DNA from: Intoshia linei
Lineage: Eukaryota; Orthonectida; Rhopaluridae
Assembly: GCA_001642005.1 (NCBI GenBank)
Contig: LWCA01000124.1
Coordinates: 1 to 50,061, forward strand
DNA length: 50,061 nucleotides
Direction of reading: 5' to 3'
The translations under genes were made by a program, and so were the position numbers. Each line of letters starts with the position of its first letter. The first letter of the stretch is position 1. The notes beneath the pieces were generated by a model. The model saw nothing but the letters and a program-made list of their open reading frames with translations, was not told the DNA's origin and did no database searches. This document shows, piece by piece, positions 23,791 through 35,788 of the stretch.

Positions 23791-24615
23791 CTAATTGCCC
23801 TTGATTCTTTGATGGATGTGACACCCTAATGTAAATTGTTTTATCAAAAATTACCATGTATTGTATAGGCAGTAATGGAAAATATATATGGATAATGAAA
23901 TCCATCGGTTTTATAAATTTCATCTAATTGTGGCTTTTCTAAGTTATCAAACACAATAATTTCATTAGAAGCATTGTATTTAAAACTATGGGAAATTGAG
24001 GGAACATTATCTTTCAAAAGAAATATTCCTATTCGATCTTTGGGTTGAACCTTTACACATGATAGATTTGCTTCATTTAATAGTATCTAAATAAATATTT
24101 ATTATTATAATCAATGTATAATTTAAATTTTATATTATACAGGTGACATCCATTAATGATGTTATTAAAACCCGTAAATATACCACCCTAATTGTAACAA
24201 AATGGTATAAAGTTAAATACCCATAAAAATATTGGTAAAAGGCAATAAGTAAATAATAAAAATGTTTTTAATATATTTTTATGATTTTCAACCGTACTTT
24301 TTTCGAATGACACATGATACCAGTATAATATTGACAATTTAAAAATGTTTGATATTACGTGATTTAGTCCAACAATTCGTGGTATTATCTTGTAAAAATG
24401 AATATATTGATAAGATTTATGAGGATTATTTTTTGAGTTTCCATTTGAAATAGGTCGCCACAGCTGAATTTCAATGGTTGAAATGGTATCAAAATAAATT
24501 GAAAATGCATAGAGCATACCAGCTGATGTGAAAGATTTTGATAATAAAAAAACGGATCTTGGCCATTCAATTTTTTGGTCACCTTCTGTTGAAGGGTATC
24601 CAAGTGTTTCTGATT
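23791..24615 (-). CDS. Putative extracellular beta-sandwich protein, partial (3 terminal exons)
   Basis: Exons 24615-24359, 24086-23855 and 23825-23791 (stop TAG), with introns of 272 and 29 nt. The protein reads '...IEWPRSVFLLSKSF', 'IEIQLWRPIS', then 'VKVQPKDRIGIFLLKDNVP', 'PYIFSITAYTI'. The pattern W..(about 40 residues)..I.LQ.WRP...V.PGDRIGFY... resembles beta-sandwich ectodomains seen in many invertebrate secreted proteins, but I cannot name the family. The 5' exons are missing: the first exon starts at a TATAG acceptor immediately beside a hAT MITE (24629-24837). The final join is uncertain. The canonical GT-AG join ends after 12 residues, while a frame one nucleotide away stays open for about 50 codons ('IKESRAISTTSVYFYNRKT'), so a 1-nt assembly error or decay is possible. 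Confidence 0.45.
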
Positions 24616-24620
24616 CTATA

Positions 24621-24845
24621 CATTATACCAGTGCTTTCCAAAGTTATTATGTCGGGGACACACATTTGAGTCACTAAAAATTCACTAGACCCAAGTCCAC
24701 TTTTTACACATTAAGTCAGTCCACCATATGAATTTAATCTACACGTATTTTACTTTACAATATTTTAAGACTTTGTCACAAACTTTAAATTTTTTTTCGG
24801 TAAACCAGTGTGTCGCCACACAGTTTGGAAAGCTCTGTATTATGT
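24621..24845. mobile_element. hAT-type MITE, 209 bp
   Basis: The element spans 24629-24837. The left end CAGTGCTTTCCAAAGT and the right end (inverted) CAGAGCTTTCCAAACT form imperfect terminal repeats. Flanks CATTATAC and TATTATGT give a diverged 8-bp duplication (5 of 8 identical). It lies just upstream of an exon, probably in an intron. Confidence 0.65.
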
Positions 24846-25429
24846 CAAATTGTTATTTTGAATATTAATCATAATTATAATCATTATTACCCATAATAAA
24901 TAAATTATTCGTTAAAACAAAAACAAAAGCTATTTTAAAATGATTGGAAATGTTGAATATCATATTTTTTAAATTTAATTCATATGAATTAATGTGTATT
25001 TGTATATATTTGTAGTAATGTGAAATTTATCTACATTAAAAATAACTATTCTGCAGACTGTTTGATATATCCAACTAAATAATTCATAAAATAATAATAA
25101 TAATCTATAGAATACTTGCTTAATTAAAATTTATAAAATATTTGTAAATTGCAAAGAATCAATCAGTCAATCTGTTTGTTTTTTAGATCATAACTATTGC
25201 TATATTTATTATTATTTGGTTTTTATTTATTAGTATATATACAAATTATGTCATGTTATGAATCAACTATTTATATAAGGTATATTAAGATTAATTATTT
25301 ACCTACAAACCATTTTTAAATTCAATTCAAATTTTAAATTTCAAATCAAATTTAATTAAGTTGAATAATAATTCACGTTGCTTGTCAAAATTTGAAAATT
25401 GCCTGTAACATATTTATTATAACCACATG

Positions 25430-25525
25430 AAAGTTTTTTACAAAATGATTATGATATTGTTATCAATCTTCAATTAATTGCAATTAAATTGGTTGAAATT
25501 ATTTAATTCCAATCCCTGTTTATAT
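25430..25525 (+). repeat. Repeat family G, copy 2
   Basis: See copy at 22690-22815. Shared TGATATTGTTATCAATCTTC, AATTAATTGCAATTAAATTG and TTTAATTCCAATCCCTG. Confidence 0.55.
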
Positions 25526-25561
25526 GGTGATGTCATCAAAGTATATATTCTGTGTACCAAT

Positions 25562-25752
25562 TTTGGTCCTCAAATGAAATCTATTTCTATAGTTGTTGTC
25601 CTTATAATATAAGATACATTATAGGTGTTTGTCTGATTGACTTCCACTTTAACATTTTTAATGTCATTTTTGTAAAGTGATTTATCTGGGTTACTATCTT
25701 GGAGATTATTAACAATTGCTCTATTAATTCCTACCGGACAAAACGGTTTATT
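25562..25752 (-). CDS. Possible coding exon, unrecognised
   Basis: A minus-strand frame of about 60 codons reads 'NANKPFCPVGINRAIVNNLQ', 'KNDIKNVKVEVNQTNTYNVS' and ends at TGA. Its residue mix is protein-like, but there is no ATG and no clear acceptor except CCGGTAG. It could be an upstream exon of the gene at 23791-24615 (a GATA|GTAACC donor would be in the required phase) or a separate relic. Confidence 0.3.
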
Positions 25753-25769
25753 TGCATTTTAAGTTGATA

Positions 25770-25965
25770 CATTCTGATTCCTATTATTAAAGTAATGACC
25801 TTTTTTCCATTATTTTTTTAAAAAACACGATTTTACTAAATCATGCCAAAAAACTTTCATTTTTTCATAAATGTTTTATATTTCATTTTTTCTTTAGTTT
25901 CAGAAAAATAAATATTTTGAAATAGGGGTCCGTACTACGGACACTATTTGAATCGGGAACCTTTC
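25770..25965 (-). mobile_element. Diverged hAT fragment related to the element at 45684
   Basis: AATATTTTGAAATAGGGGTCC and GGACACTATTTGAATCGGGA (25910-25955) match, inverted, the left terminal region of the element at 45684-46092, as does the AAAACACGATTTTACTAAATC block. No intact terminal repeat or duplication. Confidence 0.55.
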
Positions 25966-26199
25966 TACTAATTAGAAGTAAAATTATCATGTTTTTGATA
26001 AAAATGTTTTTAATATTGTTTAGTAATTTCGTTTTAATGGTCTGCGATAAATTGTATAATTTTTTACCGGTCTGAGTTTAAAAAAGTTTGGAAACTCCTG
26101 GCCTAACCCGTAAATTGATAAAAACAAATTATTTAAAAATTTTGTTTCGATAGTATTCCATTTATAGTTTTTTTAGTTTTACACAAAGTTAATACACAA

Positions 26200-26283
26200 A
26201 TTAGAATATTTTAGGAACATTTGTCCCTCCAGGGGTGGGGCGGCCGTCCCTGCACCCCGTCTAGATCCACTACTGGTTTCGGT
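26200..26283 (-). mobile_element. GC-rich hAT-type terminus (CAGTAGTGGATCTAG)
   Basis: Read on the minus strand from 26275: CAGTAGTGGATCTAGACGGG followed by GCAGGGACGGCCGCCCC. This 'CAGTGGCGGATCTAGG' style end with a G/C-rich sub-terminal block is typical of one widespread animal hAT group and stands out from the AT-rich surroundings. Its partner end was not found. Confidence 0.5.
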
Positions 26284-26944
26284 GTGACCAATTATTTCAA
26301 AAACTGAATTGATAAATTTAAAAACACAAATTCAGATTTTTCCGGAGGAGAAAGTTAGATAAATTTCACTCTGAGAAATTTATACCTTCACGGGTAAAAA
26401 CACAGTGCCTTTTTTAAAGTGTAAAACTGCAAGCCCTGAATTTTACTATCTATTATTTGTTAGACATGCTTACATTTAACTAATTGAACGCCTATCTTAC
26501 TTTAGATTAATTTAATTCTGTTTGGTATTTCATTGATGTGATTTAATATTCTAAAATAACATGAAATTATTTATTGACAATATTACAGTAAAATAGTTAT
26601 TAAAACTTCACATGAAATTATACCAATGAAATTATATAAATCTTGATTAAAAATGTTTGATATTACGATATTACGTATCTCTTCATCGATTCATCAACCA
26701 TAAGTCTCAAGTTTTGTCTAATTCATAACATAAATAAATATAAAACTATACCTCTTTTATACTCAACGACAATCTGTATGACCGAATTATACGAAAATTA
26801 AAAAATGTTAAAAATTGAAACCTAAAAAAAGTTTGAAAGGTATGTGGTCTTACAGAAGTTATATTAGATATAAGTGCTTCTTATGTCATTTTGACTCAAG
26901 AAAAAAATAATATCATTACTGATAATAACTGAAATGGCTTAAAA

Positions 26945-27160
26945 AACAGGGTACAGATACATCATCCATTAATCAATAAAGACAAAATCGTATTACCACT
27001 ACTTCATGTGAAGCTCAAATTGGTTCATCATAAATAAAGAAAACAATAAAAATCAACTACCAAAGACATTGCCTTTATTAAACAATATTTTACATGACCT
27101 CAGCAACACAAAACTAATGACTGGTATACTAAATGGCCCACAAATTTGACAATTCAATTT
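26945..27160 (+). pseudogene. Degenerate transposable-element ORF
   Basis: One frame reads 'VQIHHPLINKDKIVLPLLHV' then KLKLVHH and stop; a second frame nearby reads 'KLMTGILNGPQI', stop, QF. The 'PLxxxxKVLLPPLHIKLGLMK...' and 'KLKAGIFDGPQIRQL' motifs are a very common dispersed transposon protein in invertebrate genomes. Stops and frameshifts make it clearly dead. The TE class is uncertain. Confidence 0.6.
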
Positions 27161-27500
27161 TTTTTGGGTTTGCTATTTATGATAATGTTTATGATTTTAA
27201 AACCTTCCCACAATTTATGTTGTATAAAATTCTAAGATTTTTATCATTTTTACTAAAAAAGGTAATTTGTTATTTTGTTCGTAAAGATATAAGATTTAGA
27301 AGTTGAAATGTATCATAATGGTGATGATTTAAAAATCTTTATAATATTGTATATTTTTTATAATTCTAGGATTCTTTCGAATTTAAAAAAAAGGATAATT
27401 GGGGTTTTTGACCTTTAAAGATCAATTTCTGAAAATGAAATTTGCGATAAAACATTACCCTTGAAAAATTGTATGGGAAATGAGTATTCTTAAAACTCTA
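27150..27500 (-). repeat. Repeat family B copy, inverted
   Basis: Inverted relative to 20665. It shares TGTATAAAATTCTAAGATTT, AAAAGGATAATTGGGGTTTTTGACC and the downstream block AATGAAATTTGCGATAAAAC, which is also found at 37620-37775, 13200 and 44225. Confidence 0.65.
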
Positions 27501-27989
27501 CACCTCTTACTTTCTTAAATAAATTGGAACAAACAAATATATAGACAAATTGCAAATCCTAGTAAACACCCTAGAAATACAAAAAATTTCCAATTTACAA
27601 GTTACAGTTAAAAAATATCTATTGATAGAAAATTGAAAAAGTTTGAGGTAAACTGCCGCAAGATTTGAAAAATACACTGGCATTGCTGAAATTCAAAAAC
27701 CATTAAAACATGAATACAATGTAATACACACTGTGTATTACACATTTATTTGAAAAAATGTCTTTTTTACCAGTGCATATAAGTTGCTATTTGCAAACCA
27801 ATATTAATCAAACGTTTTAAATTTTATAACAAAAATTCAAGTTTTCTATTATAATAGAAAACTTATATAATATAATTATAGCTGTCACAATATAGCACAT
27901 TATTGATTATTAAAATAAACTGACTGCTTAATTAACAAGTTTTATAAATTTTCTTCATTGTGAACATTAAACATTATTATAGTAACACT

Positions 27990-28092
27990 AGGTTGACTGT
28001 TATGTACTACGTACAAACAAGATCTAGCTCTGCCGAGGGCACATTTTTATTATACTTAAAAAATAAATTCACATTGAAAAATATTGGTATAT
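27990..28092 (-). repeat. Repeat family A, copy 5 (truncated)
   Basis: TAGGTTGACTGTTATGTACT through TAGCTCTGCCGAGGGCACA. Only the terminal 100 bp are present. Confidence 0.75.
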
Positions 28093-28821
28093 AATTTTTC
28101 AGAATTAGTCATCGCATTGTCATTTTTTTTTTTAGTTTACATCTAATCTACTGGGTATGTTTTTGAATCAATCTATTATCTATCATCTTATCTATCAAAA
28201 ATGACGTCATTTAATTCAAAATCGATAAAATTTTCTCACATGTAAATTTGTAGTTAAAAACGTATACAAAGTATACCTTAATATTCATCACGTTTAAATT
28301 AATCTATTTCAAATAAAAAAATGCATTATAGGCTAATATAAAATTGATTTGATTAAATACTATTAACCCAAAAATTATTTGAATTTAAGATGAAAAGATA
28401 TATGATGTATTTAAACAAAACTCAACCCATTTGAAATTTTTCAATTAGCAGTTTCAAGTAAAGTAAAATACATGATTATTGAGAGATAATTACCTGATTT
28501 CTAAACAATAATTAGGTTGCACGTTCAAAAACAGTAAATATCACCAAGTGCTATGCAAAATAAAATAAATTAATTAAGACGTAAAAGATATTAAGAAAAT
28601 ATAAAGATTTCCCAAGATTTAGTATATTGATTTCATGCATATTATAAATCCAAATAACAAAACATTTAGTCCACCATTATAATAATAATTAAATTAATAT
28701 ATATCATCGTTCATTATAATAATGTAGGTTTGAACCATTTTCAAGTATATTGGACATGACATAATCAATTTGAATTTATACTATCTAAATTTTATCAATT
28801 AATTTTCAAATTTATATTTAA
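28093..28821. other. mGluR upstream region
   Basis: AT-rich, with no coding frame and no repeat I could match elsewhere in the window. It is presumed to hold the promoter and 5' UTR of the mGluR gene; no TATA-box position can be argued in such AT-rich sequence. Confidence 0.3.
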
Positions 28822-31800
28822 ATGATACGAATTTATACAATTATAACTTTTCTAGCTTGCATAGGCAGTAAAAATACTTTTTTTCAAAGTAAAAAATACC
28901 AAGTTGTATATACCCAAGGAGATGTTATGATTGGTGGTATATTTCCAGTTCACAAATCTGAATCCAACAATAAAACTAGATACAAATGTGGTGATATGTG
29001 GCTTTTTAGAGGATTACAGAGAATGGAGGCAATGTTGTTTGCTATTGACAAAATTAATGCCAGCAAAGACTTGCTAGTTGGCATTCAACTAGGCAGTTTA
29101 ATTGTTGATAGTTGTTCATCTGTACATCACGTTTCACAAGAAACATTAAACGCTTTTGTTAGAGGTACTTTACGACACGAAGAAACACCCAGCAGCAGTT
29201 CATGTAGAAATTCTATACAAAAATTAAATTCGCCTTTCAATTTTAAACCAGTAGTGTCAGTTGTAGGTGGAGCATACAGTTCAATTTCCATTGGTGTAGC
29301 CCATTTACTTCAACTTGTCAAAATACCCCAAATAAGGTTGATGAAATTACAGTTTAATAATTATCTATTTTACAATTTAGTTATGCTTCTACTAGCTCCG
29401 CACTAAGTGATAAACTTGAACATCCTCTTTTCGCTAGAACCGTAATGTCAGATTCTCTGCAAGCTAAAGCCATTTCGGACATTATTATTCATTTCAATTG
29501 GTCCTACGTAGCTGTGGTAAGAATTTTTAATAATTTTTTAAAATATACTAGATTTATTCATCTGGAGACTACGGAAGCACCTTTGTCGAAGCATTTAAAG
29601 TCGACATTCAAAGAGCGAAACATGTTTGCATTATGGGATATTTCAAAATAAACAATTTAATGGACCAAAATGATATTACCAATTTGATTGCGAAAATAAT
29701 CCTAAAAGTTAAAATTGTGGTACTTTTTGCTAGAGCGGAAGATATACAAGCTATATTAACAATATACAACAAACACACACATTTTAGAGAACAGTATATA
29801 GAATGGGTAGCATCTGACGGTTGGGGTACACAATCTTTACCAGTAAAAAACAACGAGAAAGCAGCCATAGGTACTTTATCTATTGAATTATCTTCTAATC
29901 ACATACAACCATTCGATGTCTATTTTAAAAATCTCAATTTACAAAATAATAACCGAAATATTTGGTTTAAAGAATTTTGGGAAACTATTCACGAACATAA
30001 TTTTGTTTATAGACAAGAATCTATGATTTCTTATGTCATTCAATCCGTATATGCTGTTGCTTTTGGAATTGAAAAATTTGCAAACAAATATTGCCATAAA
30101 TATTCTATACTTTTAAGGGAATACCTAAAAATAAATTATACAGAAATGGATAGAAATAAAAATATAAAAAATCTTAAAAATGTTTTTAAAAAGGAATGTA
30201 CTCCAAAATTACTGGATGATGGGTTATTATTGTATAAAAGTATTATTTCTCTCTCCAAAAATGGTATATTCAATATTTTATTTTATTTATTGTTAATAAA
30301 ATCAATAATTAACAAAATTTGAAAATTTTAAGTTTTTGAACGGTTTCTGTATGAAATTTTTTTTGAACGATGTCGAATTTCATAGTTAAGGGCAGAGACG
30401 GGGCATTTACTGTTCGAAAGTCGCACTAACTTCCCCCCAAAAAAATTGATTAGGCTTCACTTTTCTTAATAAAATTTAATCAACTACAGCAGTGCTTCTC
30501 ATGGGGATCAATAATTTTATTAGAGGGTGAATACGAACATTTTAGATGATTGGAGTAAATGATAAATTATTAGCATATTTTACTCAATTTAGTAAAATCT
30601 TATGAGAAAAAACCAAAATTTTACATAGCTTATGAGAAATAAACCCTTTTTACCAATATTTTTTTGAAAAATTCCATTTTACCAAAAATTAATATTTTAA
30701 ATATAATATATAATAAATAAAGTAATTTTAAATGAAAATAATTTAACTTGTTCAGAAGGCCGCACCAAATCGTCAATAAAGCCGCATGCGGCCTTAAAGT
30801 CGCACTTTCCCACCTCTGATTTAGGGTCATACTGTTCTAAATTAATAGGTAATGTTGGAAAAAGTTTCCATATTGTGCGGCGAAATTTTTTACTCCAACA
30901 GGGTCACCAAAAAAAATTAAACGGTTGAAAGAGAGACCAAAAATTTTTTAATTTGTATATATGGGTCTAAAAATTGTCATATAATCCAGGGCTTCCCAAC
31001 GGGAGTCATGTGGTCCCCAAGGAGCCAAAGAAATTTTGATATTAATTATAATTCCTCTAAAAATAGATAAAAATATCCTAATGGTGTATTCCAGTGTTTA
31101 TCAAATTTTTTCCATTGGAGAAGATTGGAAGAAATTAAAAAATTTTTCGGTCAAGCAAATAAGATAAAAACAGTTTTATGTTTGTTGGTGCTTACTGAAA
31201 ATCTTTATAGTAATGATTTTGAATGGAAAACCTACCAATATTAGAAAAAAAGTTGTTTCGATCAAAAAACAAAAAAATCTCACATAACTTACCCTTTGTG
31301 AAACGGTATACACCTCGTTTTTAATTTATAGACTGTAATTTATCGGCTGTAGCTGTTGAGCAACACTGGTGTATTCATACAGATGAAAACGTTTTATGAA
31401 ACTTTAAAGTTAGAGTAAGTAAACAAATCTATGAATTGGAATATTTAATATTTGGTAAAAATTAATCCTAAAAATAATCTTTTAAAAATCTTGAACCTTA
31501 AAAAAGACTACAAACAAAATTGATAAATAAATGTACTGTAATTATTTAAGTAGTCAAAATGTTTTCTTATTATAAAAGTTTATATCAATAATAACGTGCA
31601 TAATTATACACCCATCTAATTATTACACCTACGAATATAAATTATATAATATCTAATTTTTATTACATTACAAGTGAAGTATATTGTACATTGTAGTTGA
31701 TTTTTAAAATGTGAAATTAGATCAGTACGTCTCAAAATTTTCCAGACAATATAGAAAACGGAACACTAATGATAGAAATTGTCTTGTGGAACACATATGT

Positions 31801-34782
31801 TGTACATTTAATACACAAATTTTTTCAGATAGATCTAAAGCAGTGGTTCCCAATTGCGGTCCCTGAATCCCTTGTGGTCCAAAACTATTTATCTTGGGGT
31901 CCGTGAGATTCAAATAAAATATTTAAAAATTTTGATCAATTTTAAAATTTTTAATTATTAATAATACGGCATTCATTCAGTAATAGTAAGTTTCTAATTG
32001 TCTAGATATGTAATCACTTTCTTCGTTTAATTAAAATTAAAGTTTGTGAATAATTATTAAAAGTTGGCCTAATTGAATTTTTTATATTTTAGATTCTTTC
32101 GGAAACAATATCCATTTTAATAAGAATGGGGATGGAATTGGTTCGTACAACATAATGAATTTTGTATTCGACAACAGCACTGATTCGTATACGTACAAAA
32201 AAATAGGAGAATGGAAAAATAAACTATTCCTAAATGATTCAGACATACAATGGCCCAATAATCAAAAATTTATCCCAACATCACTGTGTTCAAAAAAATG
32301 TAACAATAACGAGTATGCAAAAATGCAAAATGGTTTATTTAGCTTTTAATTCCAAGGCATTTATCACAGGGTCGTCAAATGTTTGGATTTTATACAAAAT
32401 CCTAGACCAGCGGTTTTCAACGGTTGGCGAATCGCTCACTGGGGGTTTTTCTATTTCATTTCACATAATACATAATCAAAAAAAAAATTTTATTAATAAT
32501 TATTATAATTTATTAATTCTAAAAAGAGTTACATTTTTTATATTGTTAATTACAATGAATATATTAAATTTTAAATTATAATTATACATTATGTTAATAC
32601 TCCGCCAAAAACTAAAATAAGATACAAAAGTATTAAAATTTTTTAAGAGAATTATTGGCTATATGGATCAATTCTTGAAAAAATTGAGTAACGGTAAAAA
32701 CTCGTCACTAACAATTAATTGAAAACGTAAATTTTTTTATCCAAAGAAAACAAGAAAACTAAAAAATTTATGAAAAAATGAAGGGTTTTTATCACAGATT
32801 TGGTAAAATCATATTTTTTAAAAAAATTTTGGAAAAAGGGAATTCTTTATTTTAGGGTTTGCTAAGTCGATTTTTTGCTGAGGGTATAAAATGGTATTTT
32901 TTATTAAATATTATTAAAAATGAGATAAAAGTGGTGTTTTTGAAATGATAATGTAGCGGCGTCTTAGATTTGGGATAAATTCCTAAAATTTAGCAACTCT
33001 GTAATAAATATTAAAAATTTTCCTATAAAAATAAACCAAAGTTGATAACAATTTTTTTATATTTTTGGATCCACTCATTTATATTATACGGACGTTTATT
33101 CATTCATACAGATATTTTTTTCAAAAATCTGATTTTACCAACCTGATGAGAAAAAACCTCTTAATCCAACCTCAAAATAAAAAATGCAAGTATACTAATC
33201 CTTAAGTGTAAAATCCCCTTTTTTCAATATTTTTATTGTGAAAAATACGATTTTACAAAACATTATGAAAAATGACCTCTTAATCCTCCAGTTTCAAATC
33301 TCACATGTTAAATTTTAACATGTAAATTAGACACATCCTGCTGTTGGAGATGTATAAAATGTAACAACTGGGAATACAAATTAAACAGTGCAACATGCAA
33401 AATGTGTCCCGTTGGAAGATGGCCGGATGCAAACAGAACTGGATGTGATCAAATATTTCCTTTTTATTTTAATTTAACCTCTGTATATGCAATTGCTCCA
33501 ATTTTATTGGTTTTATTGTGAATATATAAAATATAATTGTACCATTAATTAGAGCTTAATTGGAATTCTATTTGTAGTTTTAACAGGAATATTATTTTTG
33601 AAAAATATTCAACATCCAGTTGTAAAAGCGAGTGCACGAGAACTGACTACGACAATACTTTTAGGTTGTCTAATGTGCAATTCTAGCGTTTTTCTTCACA
33701 TGATAAAACCTACTCCAATTTTATGCAGTATTAAACAAACAGTTACAACGTGTTCCTTTTCAGTGATATATGCATCAATTCTTATTAAAAACAATCGCTT
33801 GGTCAGAATATTTTACAATACTTACAATAAAAAAAACATTAATTTTATTTCTCCAGCATATCAATTACTTTTCACTTTTTTATTGGTATTTTTGCAGTTT
33901 TTAATTTGTATAATCTCTATTATCATTGAACCACCAAATGTTGAATATTTTCACCCTTACCGAAGACGTCATATTTACATCTTAATGTGCAAATTTAGCA
34001 AAAATAGTTACATTTCTTCTTTTGTTTATATTCTCATTCTTATACTTATCAATACTGGATATGCAGTCAAAACACGAAACGTTCCAGCAAATTTCAATGA
34101 AACAAAATATATAGGTAGATATAATAATATACCCCTCCCATAAATTGTGCAATTAACATAAAACCATCTTAAGTAACATTTCTGAATTGTAGAATTTAAT
34201 TGAAAAATTGTAGATTTTTTATTTCGTGAGCTATTGAGTACTAAGAAAAATTCCGTTGCTTTTGATATAATAATAAAAACTTCTTGTTAAACTAGTCGAC
34301 ACTAATCAGCCAATAGAAAATTATAAAAATCATTTAAATAATTGTTTTTTTACTAAAAATTCCACCTTAAATTACTTTGCACTAAAATTTTGTCTAAATC
34401 CAACTAATTTGTTTTGGAACCGTTAGGTCAAACTTAACCGGTTTTGTGATTCTTAAATATGAAAAATATTTAATACTAATTTCCCAAAATACATAAAATT
34501 TAGGTTTAAGCATGTTTGCTACGTGCATTATATGGTTATCCTTCACTACATTATACTACGGAACCTACAATGTCCACGAGGTAAATTAACATTTTCTTGA
34601 TATAAAGTTTTTAGATACAAACCATGGCCATTTGTTTAACACTGAGCCTGTCAGCGTCAGTAATTATAGTAATACTCTATTTTCCAAAATGCTACAACAT
34701 TCTATATGTAACCCAAAATAGCAACAAATCAATAAAAAATCAATATGATAAAGCAAGTACTAGTTTGAGAAGAATTACTTAA
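28822..34782 (+). CDS. Metabotropic glutamate receptor (class C GPCR), complete, 8 exons, 862 aa
   Basis: Exons 28822-29336, 29381-29516, 29552-30263, 32093-32332, 33331-33509, 33553-34114, 34504-34580 and 34615-34782; GT-AG throughout and in phase. Introns are 44, 35, 1829, 998, 43, 389 and 34 nt. After a signal peptide (1-16) comes the Venus-flytrap domain ('GDVMIGGIFPVHKSE', 'QRMEAMLFAIDKIN', 'YSSISIGVAHLL', 'QISYASTSSALSD', 'YSSGDYGSTFVEAF', 'ASDGWGTQSLPV'). It is followed by the cysteine-rich linker ('SCCWRCIKCNNWEYK', 'CKMCPVGRWPDANRTGC') and seven membrane helices from about residue 580 ('HPVVKASARELTTTILLGCL', 'FNETKYIGLSMFATCIIWLS'). Counterparts of the ligand-contacting Ser/Thr/Tyr/Asp residues are present. 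The cytoplasmic tail is only about 35 residues and has no PPxxF Homer motif. Long introns carry transposons. Predicted role: G-protein-coupled glutamate sensing; subtype not assigned. Confidence 0.93.
30385..30826. mobile_element. hAT-type MITE of family E in mGluR intron 3
   Basis: The element spans 30393-30818. Ends are CAGAGACGGGGCATTTACTG and, inverted, CAGAGGTGGGAAAGTGCGAC. Flanks GTTAAGGG/ATTTAGGG match at 6 of 8 positions. It contains the palindrome GCCGCATGCGGCC. Relatives lie at 37190-37390 and 41870-42260. Confidence 0.7.
31084..31376. mobile_element. hAT-type MITE, 277 bp, perfect 8-bp TSD, in mGluR intron 3
   Basis: The element spans 31092-31368 between identical GTGTATTC copies (31084-31091, 31369-31376). 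Terminal repeats are CAGTGTTTATCAAATT and (inverted) CAGTGTTGCTCAACAG. No ORF. A diverged right end is also visible near 38170-38190. Confidence 0.85.
31846..31960 (+). mobile_element. Single hAT-type terminus
   Basis: CAGTGGTTCCCAATTGCGGT begins at about 31846. The following GGGGTCCGTGAGATTCAAAT block is the inverse of the right end of the 45684-46092 element, so it is a truncated relative. The other end was not identified. Confidence 0.5.
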
Positions 34783-34822
34783 ATTTTATACAAAATATGA
34801 ATATGCATATATTAAATTATAT
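34783..34822. promoter_or_regulatory. 40-bp convergent 3' junction mGluR/ZFPL1
   Basis: Stops at 34780-34782 (+) and 34823-34825 (-) leave 40 bp. A plus-strand ATTAAA poly(A) variant lies at 34811-34816; the minus strand has only weaker AATATA-type variants beyond the ZFPL1 stop. Both 3' UTRs must be extremely short or overlap. Confidence 0.45.
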
Positions 34823-35788
34823 TTAGGTAGTTTCATGTACATTGGGGGTTGGAATAACTTTACTTTCTGTGACTGAGTTTGACTCCATATTGAAAAAAAT
34901 ATAAATGAATGCAAAAAAAATTAATAGAATCATAAAAAATCTCAAACATCGCATTCTTTTAGATTTAATAAAATTTTTTATCGTATATCTATAAATAAAT
35001 TGATAAATTAAATTCATTCTTATATAAATAACCTCAAATAGTAGATTCTTTTGCGTATACTCCATTTTTCAAAAATAGGTATCGTTTTGTCTTGCCAGTC
35101 GTTGATTAGGTGGGTAATGGCTGAACAATAGCTTTACATAACACTAATTATATGGCGAAATACCTTGGCGAGTATGAGATTTTTCGTAATGTGTGCTTTC
35201 TCTGTTAGAGAAATCAACGGAAAAATCATTAGTAGACTTTGGAATAGATTGATCCTAAATAAAAATTAAATAAACTAAAAAATGCAAAATAAAAATACGC
35301 GACAATTGAGATTTTCTGGGTTATATTTGGAAAACCAACTTGAACTTTTAAATCTAGATTCGAGTGCGTCTGCTACAGGGCCACCCATTTTACCGTGTCT
35401 GATAACCAGATCACCGCATGTCGGACACATGGGAAGATTAACATCAGGTTTAGAAGCGTACATCTCCAAACAATTCCAATGAAAAACATCTAATATATAA
35501 GATTCAAGTTTAATTAGGTACAAAAATACCATAGCACAGCAATCGAATGTTTCTTTCATCGTCTTTTATCAATTCCTGTTGGCAAAATCTACAAGTTGCA
35601 TCGTATTCTGGGTCATCTAGCCAGTTTGTATATGATTTTACAATGCACTAAGTTTCTATATGTTGTAACGTTTTTATTTAATTTACCGCATTGTGATCAC
35701 TTAGAATACAATAATCGCAAACATTCACCCTGTGAATGAAACAAAACATTGGCGTAGGTTTTCGTTTCGGACAACTGCACAAACCCAT
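34823..35788 (-). CDS. ZFPL1: ZFPL1, Golgi zinc-finger membrane protein, complete, 6 exons, 241 aa
   Basis: Exons 35788-35687, 35647-35530, 35489-35299, 35254-35164, 35090-35033 and 34988-34823; introns are 39, 40, 44, 73 and 44 nt, all in phase. ZFPL1 is a cis-Golgi tail-anchored protein that binds GM130 and supports Golgi structure. The start '[20 protein letters not shown]' followed by NVCDYC matches the family exactly. A RING-like region follows (about 49-115: 'CRFCQQELI', '[16 protein letters not shown]', 'CPTCGDLVI', then '[12 protein letters not shown]'). A short linker with '[11 protein letters not shown]' leads to a membrane helix at about 203-218 and the tail '[10 protein letters not shown]'. 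It is shorter than human ZFPL1 (310 aa) because of a reduced linker. Confidence 0.92.

Noticed and set aside
32234-32581. 115-codon plus-strand ORF inside the mGluR region
   Set aside because: Overlaps mGluR exon 4 in the wrong frame and runs into intron sequence.
35282-35482. 66-codon plus-strand ORF
   Set aside because: Antisense to ZFPL1 exon 3.
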